A stretch of 64,000 nucleotides of DNA from Coptis chinensis. Lineage: Eukaryota; Streptophyta; Magnoliopsida; Ranunculales; Ranunculaceae. Each line of letters begins with the position of its first letter. The first letter of the stretch is position 1. This document shows positions 1 through 11,162 of this stretch, in pieces. The translations under genes were made by a program, and so were the position numbers. The notes below the pieces were generated by a model that ran no database searches, was not told the origin of the DNA, and worked only from the letters and a program-made list of their open reading frames with translations. The stretch spans positions 64,859,001 to 64,923,000 of the forward strand of contig CM027384.1 in assembly GCA_015680905.1 (NCBI GenBank). Direction: 5' to 3'.

Positions 1-128
1 TACCATCAAAACAAACACAGTCTTGCAGCCCATAATTTTTTTATAATACTAGCAGTCTAGAAAAATGGCTGACACTTAAACAAAAAAGGACAAAGCGTCA
101 AAACATAAGCTACAACATGTCTAATTGC

Positions 129-347
129 TTATTTTTCAAGATTAAATCCTTCGCCTCTCAAAAATGGGTAGTAATCTACCCACTCAAAGTTGTTGGCATT
201 TGAGAAGCCTATGCCATTTGTGCTATTGGAGAAGCTTCCTCTAGCATTGAGTCCCTGAAAATTGGAACTACTCGGGGGGCCTGGTACATTTAGGAAGCCC
301 ATGCCATGTGTGCCATTGGAGAAGCTTCTTCTAGTGTCGAGTCCCAT
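129..347 (-). pseudogene. possible C-terminal exon of the FRS-like pseudogene, with a 90-bp repeat
   Basis: The minus-strand frame encodes a short Gly/Ser/Phe/Asn-rich peptide in which a unit of about 30 residues occurs twice. Each unit contains a G-L-(D/N)-x-R-x-S-F-S-N motif and a G-(M/I)-G-F motif. At DNA level the two units lie 90 bases apart (near 205 and 295), so the repeat preserves frame. It lies downstream, in the minus direction, of the FRS-like coding remnants at 638-3144. FRS genes often have a low-complexity C-terminal exon, so this may be that exon. The assignment rests on position and composition only, and no conserved domain is visible. Confidence 0.35.
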
Positions 348-637
348 AAAATTGGTGCTACTAGGGATGCCAGCTAGTACATTTGGTTCCTACGAAACAC
401 TGCCCGGAACATTTGGTACCTACAAACAAGGCAATGTTGAAGGTTGTTATCTGTCAAATCCAAGAAAATATACCTTAAAATAGTTTGCAATATCAAAAAG
501 AGATACTCCAAGTCAAGGGGTATGATAACAGTCATAACACAATGTATTGCGTAGCTACTTTGAGAAGCCTACACAATGAAAACAAAAAGTGACACTAGGT
601 ATGACCAATACAAACTAAACATTGACATTTCTTTAAA

Positions 638-3144
638 TTAAAAAAAACCAACCTTTTCCAAATTAATGGTATCCATGTTCTTTCCAGTAGCCTTCTTCAC
701 CCCCAACTCTTTCTTTTCTGTACCCTTCTCTTCTAATCTCTCTTCTGCCTTCTTTTGTTTCTCTTTTTCCTTTCTAACAACTTTTTCAACCGTAGATTCA
801 AACCATTTACTACGTGGATGACCCTTACGACAGACAACCAAAGAACTAAGAATTTTGTTGCTTTCGTCTGCCAAAGGATTGCTACCACCACTATGTACTT
901 GTGTACGAATTTCAAGCGTATTAGCATGACTACCTTCATCAATTTCATTACTTATCTTTAGTTCAATAAGCAACCCCTTAATCCAACAGAAAACCATTTC
1001 TGTCTTACCTTCATTTTCAGCTGCCAAGTCTGCCGCTTCAAAAAAGGCATTACACATCCTATCAAAGCGCCCGTTTTCAGGATTTAGCTCCTAATCAGAA
1101 TATATAATTTTAATCTTTTTATGACACCTCTTCACATCCTTCCTCCACCTACAGATAATATATTTCAATTCTCTGGTAAAGTATGAATTTGTTTATGGAC
1201 CAATACAGTAAGAGCATGCTTACATAAGATTCTCCTAAACTCAAATAATTGACAATTGCACTTAATGTCAGAATCATCCTCTCTGAAACAAACTCTAAAA
1301 GTGACTCGATGATTCTTTATCCCTACAAACATGTTTTGTGCAACATCATACACCTGAAAGCCGCATTCCTCTTTAATGGAAGAAATAATGTAGTAAAGTT
1401 GACCTTTCACCTCATCTTGAAACTCCTTGAATTTTGATGTAGTGTAAGCATCTTGAACTTGTTTCTCGAATGGATAATCAATAATGCATGGAATCCAATG
1501 ATCGAAAGAATTGAAATCTTCTTCATTCTCCTTTTGCACCTTACTCCGTAGTGCATTCTCATATTGTTAACTCCTTGAATTTTGATGTAGTGTAAGCATC
1601 TTGAACTTGTTTCTCGAATGGATAATCAATAATGCATGGAATCCAATGATCGAAAGAATTGAAATCTTCTTCATTCTCCTTTTGCACCTTACTCCGTAGT
1701 GCATTCTCATATTGTTCAACAAATTTCTTTAAGCTTGTCTTTGAATTAACATAACCATCAAAAAAGGCATTCATACTTTCACTTCTTTCAGTCGAGGACA
1801 TTCCCGCCCAAAAGGTATTTCGCAAAAGTACCGGAACCTAACGACTTTTTTCACTGTACAACCCACTCAACCACTTATTCTCTTTAAGGTTAAATTCTTT
1901 GATGAAACTATTTCACCATCCATCAAATTCTTCACAAGTCAAAGAGTCATAAACTGCTTTTTGCATTGCATACTTGATAGACTCATATTGAGTGCAACCA
2001 CTTAATTTCACGGGTAACTTCTTCATAATGTGCCATAAGCACCACCTGTGACATGTGTTAGGAAAGACGATTTCAATAGCTTTCTTTATTGCTTTGTCTT
2101 GGTCAGTGATTATAGCAGTGGGAGCTCAACCATTCATACATGCAAGCCAAGTCTCAAAAAGCCAAATAAATGTCTTCTCATCTTCATTCGATATCAACCC
2201 ACACCCGAAAAGTGTTGACTGCCCGTGATGATTAACACCAACAAATGAAGCAAAAGACATCATACTTGTTAGTCAAGTACATTGTGTCAAAGGTAACGAC
2301 ATCCCCAAACTCCTCATAAGCTGCCCTACTCCTTGCATCTGCCCAAAAAACATTTTTTAACCTCCCATTGTCATCCATATCTATCAAATAATTTTTTTTT
2401 GCATTATTAGCTTGCATTTTATGGAAATAGTGTTGAAGTGCCATAACATCCCCATCACCAAGTGTTAGGTGCCTATATTCGTCGACATAATTATAGCAAT
2501 CTTTTTTGATAAATTCCAGGTTCTCATTCCCACCGGCTTCATACAAAAAAGTACCAAAGGTTTTGCTTGTATTGATGCTCGCCTTATCATTATATACAAG
2601 TTTCCTTTTCACATAATTGCTCATCTTCCGATTCCTCTTGTAAAATCTCAATTTAATTTCCAGGGCTCAATCCATGATTATGATCCAACGTTAGAGGCGT
2701 TACCCGCAACATTCCATCTGAACATATAGCAGCTCTAATCTTAGCCTTACATCCAGTTTTGCTAACAGGATGTAATTTGAAGGGATTCCTTGACTTGCTT
2801 TTCGAAATTCCCGACCGAGCGCATGCAAGAATCACAAACTTAACTGCCCCATCCTGTCCCTTTTCTGTAGATCTTATTTTCACTGGAAATCCCTTTTGAT
2901 TACCATATCTAGTAAAATATTCCATATACTCATCAATAGTGCCGAACTCCATTCCTAGTTCTGGATCTCCTAGAACTTCTTCAACTTCACCAACTTTTTC
3001 ATTTTCCGCACACTCTTGAAATTCAGCTACATCCGCCATATCTTTTTCGACACCATACTCCTCACTAGTATCAGGTAACTCATTTTCCATTTCTGCAAGA
3101 TGAAATAGAATGATTACTAAATGTGTTAAGTGATATGATATCAA
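638..3144 (-). pseudogene. FAR1-RELATED SEQUENCE (FRS, MULE-derived transposase) pseudogene
   Basis: Four minus-strand fragments line up as a FAR1/FRS protein, a family of transcription factors domesticated from Mutator-like transposases. The N-terminus (about 2653-3090, likely start near 3090 just after a TTGCAG acceptor) carries the FAR1 DNA-binding domain with a G-x-I-x-x-Y-x-x-Y region, Cys residues and a D-H-N-H end. Next come the MULE transposase core (2651-1826, with F-D-T-M-Y-L-T-N and I-T-D-Q-D), a W-A-G-M-S-S-T-E-R-S-E-S block (about 1790-1825), and a SWIM zinc finger C-x-C-x(n)-C-x-H (about 1200-1260). A Lys/Glu-rich C-terminus occupies 638-1057. It is dead: frameshifts near 2658, 2260 and 1163, stops at 2126-2128, 1913-1915, 1838-1840 and 1091-1093, and a 148-bp tandem duplication. 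Several stops look like Trp or Arg codons changed by single transitions. It could be an FRS gene copy or a decayed MULE. Terminal inverted repeats were not found. Confidence 0.85.
1421..1716. repeat. perfect 148-bp tandem duplication inside the FRS pseudogene
   Basis: Bases 1421-1568 are repeated directly at 1569-1716 with no difference that I can see. 148 is not a multiple of three, so the duplication shifts the reading frame of the FRS coding sequence just before the SWIM zinc finger. Identity this high implies a very recent event or an assembly error. Confidence 0.9.
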
Positions 3145-3960
3145 TTTGATTTATAACATTTTGAAAATATGGTTTAACACATGTATATACGAAGGATTTA
3201 ACAGATAAAAATGAGTTTGTAAGCCTCAATGAATTATAAGTATGCATGCAAAACAAAAACTTAGTCAAGAATACAATCAAATACCTAAATTACGATTGAT
3301 ATGGTTGAAATTGATTGGTTTTGATTTATCAATAAATATACATAAAGTGCATTGAGACTTCTCTTCAATATCAATTAAGTTGAGAGAAGTGATAGAAGTG
3401 AAAAAGTAACAAGAGTGAGAGTTATAAATATTTATACCCGGCTTGGTTATTGGCAAAGTTGATAGCAACTTCAACCTGGAATCTCTGAAAGCTTGAAATC
3501 CCGGTGATAGATCGCTTAGAAGAAGAGAAAAGAGGACAAATTTGGGCATGGGCAAAAGTACAGAGAAGAAAAGACGTTTAAGTTTCCAACTTTTTTTCAC
3601 TTCTTTAAGTGGTTTCCAACTTTCCATCTCTTTTTAGCCTTTGTAAGTACTCACGCGAGAGAGTAGAGCCACGTCAGCTAGTCACTAAAACGGACTTAAT
3701 TCCTTGTCTCCCTAGAATTATTGTATAGAAATACCATTATTTGTTGTCCACAAGACCTCATGTCCTGGTTGGTGGAGAGGCTGCCCAGGAAAACTGTTTA
3801 CCTACCCAAAAAAATTGTTTATCTGGCCCATAAATTAGTGGTTGGACCAATGAGAAGCTGCTGTTTGAGGACAAGTCTGTCCACAAATTCGCTCTCTTTG
3901 GGTTTTGGTCAATGACGGCTATGACGCAAAGCAAATTAATACTCAATGCAATTGCTTGAC
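3145..3960. other. upstream flank of the FRS pseudogene, no gene recognised
   Basis: This would be the 5' leader and promoter side of the minus-strand FRS remnant. The open frames here (for example minus 3277-3627) have no motif and biased composition. I see no coding feature. Confidence 0.4.
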
Positions 3961-4029
3961 TTTCCTGAATCAATCATTGGCTCAATTTGATTGCCCCCAC
4001 TGCATTACAAGTCCAATGAGAAATTGTAG

Positions 4030-4175
4030 GATGAATACAAACTCATGATTTAGACCCAAATACCCAATATCATAACGTCATAAATCATAACCTATGCAAT
4101 TTAAATTCAGTTGGTTTGGATTTAAAATTTATGTAGTGAGTGCAAGACTGCCAAGGGATTGAACTTGGAATTAAT
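4030..4175. repeat. dispersed repeat, copy A (partner 7003-7140)
   Basis: The segment around 'atcataacgtcataaatcat' to 'gtgcaagactgc' recurs at 7003-7140 with moderate divergence. Short matches also link 3965-4010 with 5702-5740 and 5920-5945. This suggests an old local duplication whose second copy was later split by the MITE chain at 5948-6966. Confidence 0.65.
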
Positions 4176-4239
4176 GTTTTATCAGAGTGTTTTTATTTTT
4201 CATGTCTCTACCCTATTACACTATAATATAGCTCGGTTT

Positions 4240-4590
4240 TCAAGAACCCCTCTCCACTATCGAGTAAGCAATTTGTGATCTCCATATTTGCTCAGTCTAA
4301 AAACACATCCGCCTTTCGAAAAAATTAGAACAAGCGACCCCTTTATTAATAATTTAGAATAACTTCCCTAATGTCACTTAAATTATATAATTATATCTTA
4401 TTTCCCCCACTTAAATTAAAACAAGTCCTCTTTTATTGATAATTTAGAAAACATTCCTAATGTCACTTAAATAATATAATTATGTCTCCCCTATATAATT
4501 ATAATTACCAATTACAATTAGAATATGAATAAACCATGCCTAACCATCGATCTCGAATGACGGGTTTCAAGACTTTAGAAGAAGAAAAAT
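4240..4590 (+). repeat. dispersed repeat family, copy 1 (partner 38805-39192)
   Basis: This segment shares long diverged similarity with 38805-39192 in the same orientation. It begins at 'cccctctccactat' and ends at 'tcgaatgacgggttt'. Each copy contains an internal tandem unit (taataatttag, cctaatgtcacttaaat) present twice. Similarity resumes near 5265-5300 and 39210-39250, so 4591-5265 is either inserted here or missing from the other copy. No coding content or clear termini are visible, and the class is unknown. Confidence 0.75.
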
Positions 4591-5947
4591 GATTTCGCTA
4601 TGGGCACCATCCATTTCATGTTGGGCAGACAAAAAACATTTTATTATAAGTTTGTCATTGACCTAAAAAACATGTTTTGGGCACCCCCAAAATACAACAA
4701 GTTAACTTGTCGGCAACCTCTTATAACCCCCCCCCCCCCCTCTTTTACTCCCCACATTTAAAACTCCCAAATCCTAACTAAACCAGTTTTAAACCCTAAT
4801 CTCTAAAAACTATACCCTAAATCCTAAATAATTTAATCAAAACAATAAAATGGACGACCCTAACTTAATCAAAATTATACCCTAACAATAATTTAATCAA
4901 AACAATAAACATGAAGATCCCCTCTACAGACAGATGCCAACGTGTTTATTCACATTTCTCTATTTTGACTCGAACTACTCTTCTATTACAAGCAAGTTTA
5001 GCTTTTAAGTTATTCTACTCTATTTTCAATTTGGTTTCAATTTCTATATACTAATTTGGTGAATGCGGTTAGAGAGTGGTCGAAGAGAGAAAAAATACAT
5101 GATGGAGGCTGAAATTGGTTGATACCAGTTTCTTGATTTTTGGTGAATTGGGTGGGAGTATACGGGACCTTGTGTAGTGCCCAACATAAGTGTATACTCC
5201 AAATTGGGCCTAGTTGGGCAAGGGTCTGCCAATCACAATTTGAGGGTGTCAATAGTAGAACCCAAAAAAACCTAATGCGTAGCACGGTTGGCATACTTTT
5301 ACAAAATTTATGGGTGAGAGAATAAGAAGAGTGCGTGATGGGGAGGAGAGCTGGGCCGTTGTTTATCCAAAAAAAAAACGAGTTGGGCCGTTGCGGTTGA
5401 TTAGTTTGTTTTCTATTGTGGTTTGTTGTACGAGAGGAACAAATCGTGATTAGACAGAGAGTCAGTGACTTGTCAACTTGTCACCCATATATTTACTCAA
5501 GTACCCTTGTTGCGTTCTCACATTTACAAATCCCATAGTCCTTTGGGATTTATGGGTTACAAGTACCTTTGGGACATGTATGATAAAGTAATTAGTGGCA
5601 TGCGTACCCATAAACCGGCGTACTCTAGATTTTGTCAAAGTAATATAATCGATCATAATCGTAATGGACTAGAAATAATGGTCATTTGTTTGTACATTTT
5701 GCTGAATTAATCATTTGCTCAATTTTGATTGTCTTTTTCCCCCGTTTAAAAGTATGCAAGTTAAGTCAAGTTTCCAAATGGCACTTTGAATCTCATATTC
5801 TCATCTCACTGTACATAAAGAACCCCATTTTCCGTAACATGGTCATGGACTCGTGGTGTACTCATGCCAACTTAACGTCAATATGGTAGCATTCAAAAGC
5901 TCAAAAGCATTTATATCCTTTTCAATGCAAGTCCAATAAACGCAAAC
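4591..5947. other. AT-rich non-coding stretch with a poly-C run
   Basis: Contains a run of about 13 C at 4730-4740 and several short unsupported frames. The first part (4591-5265) is absent from the related repeat at 38.8 kb. It is bordered by an imperfect inverted word (gggcagac near 4623, gtctgcc near 5223), which could mark an unclassified insertion. No gene recognised. Confidence 0.4.
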
Positions 5948-5962
5948 ATATATATATATATA

Positions 5963-6357
5963 CAGTAATTCTCTAAAAAATAGCTACTTAAGTTAACTTA
6001 AAATAAGTACGTACGTAAAACTTCACCTACAAAAGGAATTCAAACCTAATTTTTTGTAGTTATGAAGCACTCATCATAATGATTATATTCCCAAAATTTC
6101 AGCTCATTTGGAAACCTCTAACATAGATAAAAATTATTGTCATCTTTAAAAAGAAATCTAACGGTTAAGAAATGTTGAATTTTTGCAATTGTTTTTTGTC
6201 AATGTTAGAGGTTTCCAAATGAGTTAAAATTTTGTAGAGATGATCTTAATATTGAGTATATCATATCCACAAAAAAATAGATTTAAATTCATTTTGTAGG
6301 TGAAGTTTTACTTACGTACTTATTTTAAAGTTAACTTAAGTAGATACTTTTAAGAAA

Positions 6358-6360
<3 letters not shown>
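5963..6360. mobile_element. foldback MITE with about 70-bp inverted ends
   Basis: The left arm (ctacttaagttaactt ... acgtaaaacttcacctac) is the reverse complement of the right arm near 6295-6355, with few mismatches. A second inner pair (tttggaaacctctaacat near 6107 and atgttagaggtttccaaat near 6202) continues the hairpin. The element is flanked by TA tracts, so a TA target duplication cannot be told from the microsatellite. It has no coding capacity. Confidence 0.8.
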
Positions 6361-6449
<89 letters not shown>

Positions 6450-6509
6450 TTGTCTAGGGTGCCACTCTTAGAGTGCCACCCTTATCTCACTCTTGTATAT
6501 ATATATATA

Positions 6510-6880
6510 GGGGAGGGATCAATATACCATGGTTTTCATACCATGGCCCACAACTTCACCCACAAGACGAACTAGAACCAATTTTTTGTGGATATGCCCA
6601 ACAAACCATGAGGATCACCTCCACAAAATTTTAGCTCATTTGATGATGTTTAACAATGTCAAAAGATGATTGCAAAATCGAAAAATATGGGCCGTTAAAA
6701 AACAATTTAAAGTTGTCAATAATTTTTAAATAGGTTAGAGATTTCCAAATGAGCCAAATTTTTGTGGAAAATCTATCCACAGTTAGGAGATCATATCCAC
6801 AAAATATTAGCTTTTAGCTCATCTTGTAAAGGGGCGTGGTATAAACCATGGTATAAAAAACCATGGTAACGGATCCCTCC

Positions 6881-6882
<2 letters not shown>
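6510..6882. mobile_element. micron-like MITE, inverted ends GGGGAGGGATC
   Basis: Starts GGGGAGGGATC and ends GATCCCTCCCC. ACCATGG motifs follow the ends internally (near 6528 and 6548 on the left, 6846 and 6861 on the right). An inner inverted pair around 'ccacaaaatttt' and 'aaatttttgtgga' lets the 373-base element fold on itself. It is flanked on both sides by (TA)n. Confidence 0.85.
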
Positions 6883-6968
<86 letters not shown>

Positions 6969-7002
6969 GGATCCATAGTGTTTGGTAAAGACGCAAACAT
7001 AA

Positions 7003-7140
7003 GATGAGTTCTGAATTAGACCTAATATCATAACGTCATAAATCATACTCTATGCAAATTCGCTTGCCTTGGATTTAAAATTTATATAGTGAGTGCAAGA
7101 CTGCAAGGGATTAAAATTGAAATTAGTTCAGGAATTGAAC
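7003..7140. repeat. dispersed repeat, copy B (partner 4030-4175)
   Basis: Direct-orientation partner of 4030-4175, lying immediately beyond the MITE and TA-tract cluster. A ten-base word (acgcaaacat) occurs on both sides of the cluster, near 5940 and 6991, as expected if the cluster entered a once-continuous sequence. Confidence 0.6.
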
Positions 7141-7254
7141 TTGGGGTTTTCTTTTTTTGTAATCTGATTGAACTCAGCTTGTGACCAAATATCTCAGCAC
7201 ATTGATTGAACAACAAATTCTATGTCCATCTCAGTATATATATCGGGCTGGCTA

Positions 7255-7530
7255 CGTCGGCATACAGAAATGATAAAAGAAATTGACATACGCAATCTTA
7301 TCTACCTACACAATGAACTAAAAATTGATTTTTTTTTTATAGGGATGTGATCTCCACAAAAAATCAGCTCTTTTGAACATGTCTAACCCTACTAAAAGTT
7401 GAGTTCAAGTTAAAAATTTATCTGACAGTCCATAATTTTAGCACTCTTTTGACAAGACTAGACACATCCGATTGGGCTGATTTTTTGTGGAGATACTATC
7501 CATGGTAGGTGACAAGCGTGCTTTTTATGT
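7255..7530. mobile_element. third, degraded foldback element
   Basis: An inverted pair joins 'gatctccacaaaaaatcagc' near 7350 with its complement near 7470-7493. It shares this 'ccacaaaa' hairpin core with the element at 6510-6882. Outer ends are not clear, and the limits given are estimates. Confidence 0.5.
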
Positions 7531-7587
7531 ATGGAATGGAGATGGAAAGAGAATATGGATACGATGATGAGTGTCGTTGATCAAAAA

Positions 7588-7683
7588 ATCCGCTTCTGAC
7601 TTGTATCACACAATATCAAAACCTAATATCCCTCAATGAGTAAAAGATGAGTAGGGAATCAATCCGCTTCTGACTTGTATCAC
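7588..7683. repeat. short direct duplication
   Basis: The 22-base word beginning 'atccgcttctgacttg' occurs near 7588 and again near 7661, about 73 bases apart. It lies left of the presumed minus-strand LTR remnant. I see no further function. Confidence 0.5.
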
Positions 7684-7799
7684 TTATGAAGGACGAGAGT
7701 AGAAAGGGGTGTTGAGGGATTAAAACTATTGTAGTAGATATTATGAATTAAACTAAACTATCTAATTAAACTAAAGCTAAGAATTGGAAATAAATAGAG

Positions 7800-9129
7800 A
7801 ATATGATAAAGAGATTCAAGATATTCAAATCCACCAGTACTTTTGATTCAATGACCTTTTGCCTCACGTTCGTTGTTCTCACAAGTAGACTACAATCGGG
7901 TAATCAAGCAAGTGTTGATGCCTTCTTGGGTGAAACACCGTTAAAGAATTATTTCTATTTCTATGTTATTCCTATATATATGTTATTAATATCTTATTTA
8001 CTTTTATGTGAGCTTGAGCAGCTATTCAATGAATCACTATCTAAAGCAAACACAAGGAATACTCCTTTTACTCTATAACAATACACAACTAGCTTAGAAG
8101 AAAAGTAGAGAATAGTAGTATAATATTCAATTACAATAAATAAAACCCTATTATAGCATTATATTCAATTGCAATAAATAAAAGTCTGTCACTAGTAAAT
8201 ATTCAATTGCAATAAATAAAACCCTAAACTAGCATGATATTCAATTATTGCAATAAATAAAAACCCTAATCTATACTCTCATCCCTTGGTCTGGGCAATA
8301 AAACTAATAACTAAACAAACATAAATAACTAACATGATTGGAGAACACCATGAACCAAAAGAATCACATTGGTTTCATCTCTTCCCTTGAAGGAGAAGAT
8401 TAGCCTTCTATGAAGAATGAAGAGCACGAAGAAGAAGAAGAAGAAAAGAATAACATAAGACTAAAGAGATTAACTTATTAAGACTTGGATAGCTAGTGAA
8501 AACCGAATATTTTATTACTAACCTCTCTTTGTCTCAAGTTTTGGAGACAAGAATAATGTGAATTGACAATTACAACTGGCACTGAGGTGCTCCTTATATA
8601 GGGGTTACAATGAGCTCTATAAACATCTCAAAGCATGGGATATTATACCTAATTTCCTATTACATATTGATCTCCTTCAGATTCCATCTTCATTTCCAAA
8701 AGTGTTAAGAAGTGGAGTCTGTTGTGTCGGTTCCATGTGTCTAGACGCACGGGACAATATAAATCCATACGTCCCAGACACATGAGTCTGTTTTCCTCTT
8801 TTGCTCCATCTTTTGTTCCTCTTTTGTGGGTTTTGGTCCAAGTAACGGGTCCTTTTGCCTTAGACTTCCAAGTAAGTTCCAAAACATGTCCAATTCCTAT
8901 CTTTTTATAGCTTCAAAACCTTGGGTCTTTTTCGTAATTATCCATGAACTTCCATGTGATTCTTAATGTCCCAAATTGCTCCTTTTTGCCCCTTTAACTC
9001 TAATATTTGACAAAATTCTCTTTTTCACCTGTAAAGTCATAAAACACAACTTACAACTACTATTGGTCCAATAAGATGGCTAAACAAGAGGTATAACTGA
9101 TGGTTAAAATACACTTTTTGAGCACATCA
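7800..9129 (-). mobile_element. probable minus-strand LTR remnant (gypsy type)
   Basis: On the minus strand a polypurine-like stretch (gttgggggtta, 9130-9141) is followed directly by TGATGTGCTC, a typical start of an LTR, at 9129. Inside is a minus-strand TATA-like box (CTATATAAGG near 8597), as in an LTR promoter. The far end may be at about 7804, where the minus strand would read ...TTTATCA, but no target duplication or partner LTR was found. Treat the left limit as approximate. Confidence 0.45.
8124..8270. repeat. tandem repeat, about four units
   Basis: The phrase 'atattcaattgcaataaataaaaccct' recurs four times at roughly 35-45 base spacing with small changes. It lies inside the presumed LTR remnant. 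Confidence 0.75.
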
Positions 9130-9170
9130 TAACCCCCAACTAGCCTTTTGTTAGTCTCTTAGCAAATAAG

Positions 9171-9173
<3 letters not shown>

Positions 9174-9236
<63 letters not shown>
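9174..9236. repeat. (TA)n microsatellite
   Basis: About 63 bases of alternating A and T directly next to the gypsy-type polypurine remnant. Confidence 0.95.
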
Positions 9237-9239
<3 letters not shown>

Positions 9240-9897
9240 TTGATTGAAATCACATTCTAATAACAAAAATAAAATCCTAACTCACTTTCGTGGGCATCGC
9301 GATTGCATTTATCCTACTCCGACAAGGCTTTAAACCTTTAAGTTCCCAAAAAAGGACGAGTTATAGTTTTGTGAGAGTTTTCAGGTGATATACCCACAAA
9401 ATTAATCAATATCATGTTCAAGAATGATAGTTTTTTTCAAAGAGAGAAATTTCTTACCAACTTAGTGCTCAATCCAATGAACGGGTCTCCATTGCTAACT
9501 TCATTGCTGCAAAGACTCATAAATTATGCTGGGAGATAGTAAAAATTTACTGAACTCTCGATCAAGTCCTATGTGTGTACTTCGTCAATCTCCTATACTC
9601 TCCTATCCAAGAAACGGAATTCGTAGTTTACTTTTAGATAGATAATCTCGACTTTCAATCCTCACTGGTCATACTTTCAGGAAAAAAAAATCTCTCAGAA
9701 GATGGTCTACTATTTTACCTCTTGTATGTGGGGAAAATAATAAAGAATACGAACATCCCACATACTACCTTGAAACACAGACTTCTGGATGAAAGTAGAT
9801 AGTCTCATGGAAAGAATGCCAATCATATATGAAGTGTCGGGTCCTTCATTTTAGCATCCTCTCACCTATTATAGACTTTGTATCATGCTGTAGAGAT
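9237..9897. other. no gene recognised; probable degraded retroelement interior
   Basis: No supported frame. It lies between a minus-strand polypurine/LTR junction (9129) and a probable solo LTR (9898), so it may be internal sequence of the same decayed element. This is inference from position. Confidence 0.3.
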
Positions 9898-11162
9898 TGA
9901 TAGGGTTATATACTAAAAGCATTACTTTTGTATTAACCCTAATTCTTTATATTTTGAATGAGAATCATATGGGCAAATGTTATGCATATTATATATATTA
10001 TTAGTTATATGCATGTGTCTAATACTTTATGTTGTAGATGATATGGTGTGAACACACAGAAGATCATATATCATCGATCCTTATAAAGTATAAGTAATCG
10101 TTCACAACCTAGATGGATTTGGACAAACCATTGGTACGGTTGTAGTATAATCTGGTATTAGTCTATCTTGACTATAGGATTACACTAGTACACTTTGTGT
10201 GTATTGAACAGGACCAAGTGAGGTTGTTTCTCCTTATACTGACTATATAAGAGAACAAACGCCTTTGTTATTATGGATGTTTGTCCTCCTAATCCGGATA
10301 TAATAACGGGCACTTACATGCATTGTACATTGCTTTAAATCATCAATGAGTGAGATTCATTTGTGAATCAACAAACTCGATGGATTGGGTAATGACATTG
10401 TATGTAAGGTGTGCTGTTGATTATAGAAGGAATCCGTGCCCCGCAAAAAGTCGGGTTGATGATGTCCCCTTGAGGAGCTCAAAAAGATTGTCATGTAAAC
10501 CCTGTAGGTGGATTTATTCCGACATGACAATGAGGTTGAGTGGTACTACTCAAGGACATAAGAAGTTGATTAATATAGTTGTCAATAACTTGACTTAATT
10601 AACGGACATTCGATATCTTAAACACGGGGAGATCAACGAGCATATAATATGGAGCCCATAAACACTGACATGTAATTTGGGATTAGGGTGGTAGTGCAAC
10701 AATGGCCTTTAGTGGAATAAGTCATTTGTTGACGGACTTGGGCCGTCTGTTCTGGGCGAACATGGGAAGCCCAAGCCCGTCAGGAGGCCCAACCCTAATT
10801 TCTCCTCATGGTCCCTGTTGTAGCCTATAAATAGAATAATCTCTCTCTGGCTGAAATTCACTATTCATCTTAACAGAAAAAGAGGCAAGGAAAGTTAGAT
10901 CCAAAATTGGATCTAGCTTTGTGAGAAAGAAGGGGATTGGTAGATCGTTGTCCACACAACGTCCAATCTATTCTAAAGGAATACAACATAAGATCAAGGG
11001 GTTGATTGTTGATTCAGATTCATAAAGCTTGGATTCTCAGAGTTATCAAAACCGGATCTAAAAGGTATGTTCTCTATCCAAATCGTGGACACCCATTAAT
11101 TCCGCTGCGCGTGGTGTCCGCGGTTTGTAGAAATATTTGCATTCTGAATAATGGTTTCTACA
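9898..11162 (+). mobile_element. probable solo LTR (1,265 bp)
   Basis: Begins TGATAGGGTTATATAC and ends GGTTTCTACA. The flanks gagat (9893-9897) and gtgat (11163-11167) match at four of five positions, as a worn target duplication would. A TATA-like box (CCTATAAATAG) lies near 10828, followed by a leader of about 330 bases, the usual arrangement of U3-R-U5. No primer-binding site or coding region follows, so a solo LTR is the simplest reading. The length suggests a Ty1/copia LTR, but the lineage is not proven. The 10350-10598 open frame lies inside it and is not taken as a gene. Confidence 0.55.

Larger units (their letters stand above)
5948..6966. repeat. chain of foldback MITEs separated by (TA)n tracts
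   Basis: In order: TA tract 5948-5962, foldback element 5963-6360, TA tract 6361-6445 (85 bases), a 50-base remnant 6446-6495, TA tract 6496-6509, second foldback element 6510-6882, TA tract 6883-6966 (84 bases). Every element boundary is a TA tract. Rice micron is an established example of a MITE that inserts into TA microsatellites. Confidence 0.8.

Noticed and set aside
3277-3627. 116-residue minus-strand frame upstream of FRS
   Set aside because: No motif, and composition fits leader or spacer sequence.
6791-7046. Overlapping minus-strand frames encoding Tyr-Ile repeats
   Set aside because: They are translations of the (TA)n tract between MITEs, not proteins.
10350-10598. 82-residue plus-strand frame
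   Set aside because: It lies inside the probable solo LTR and has no domain.
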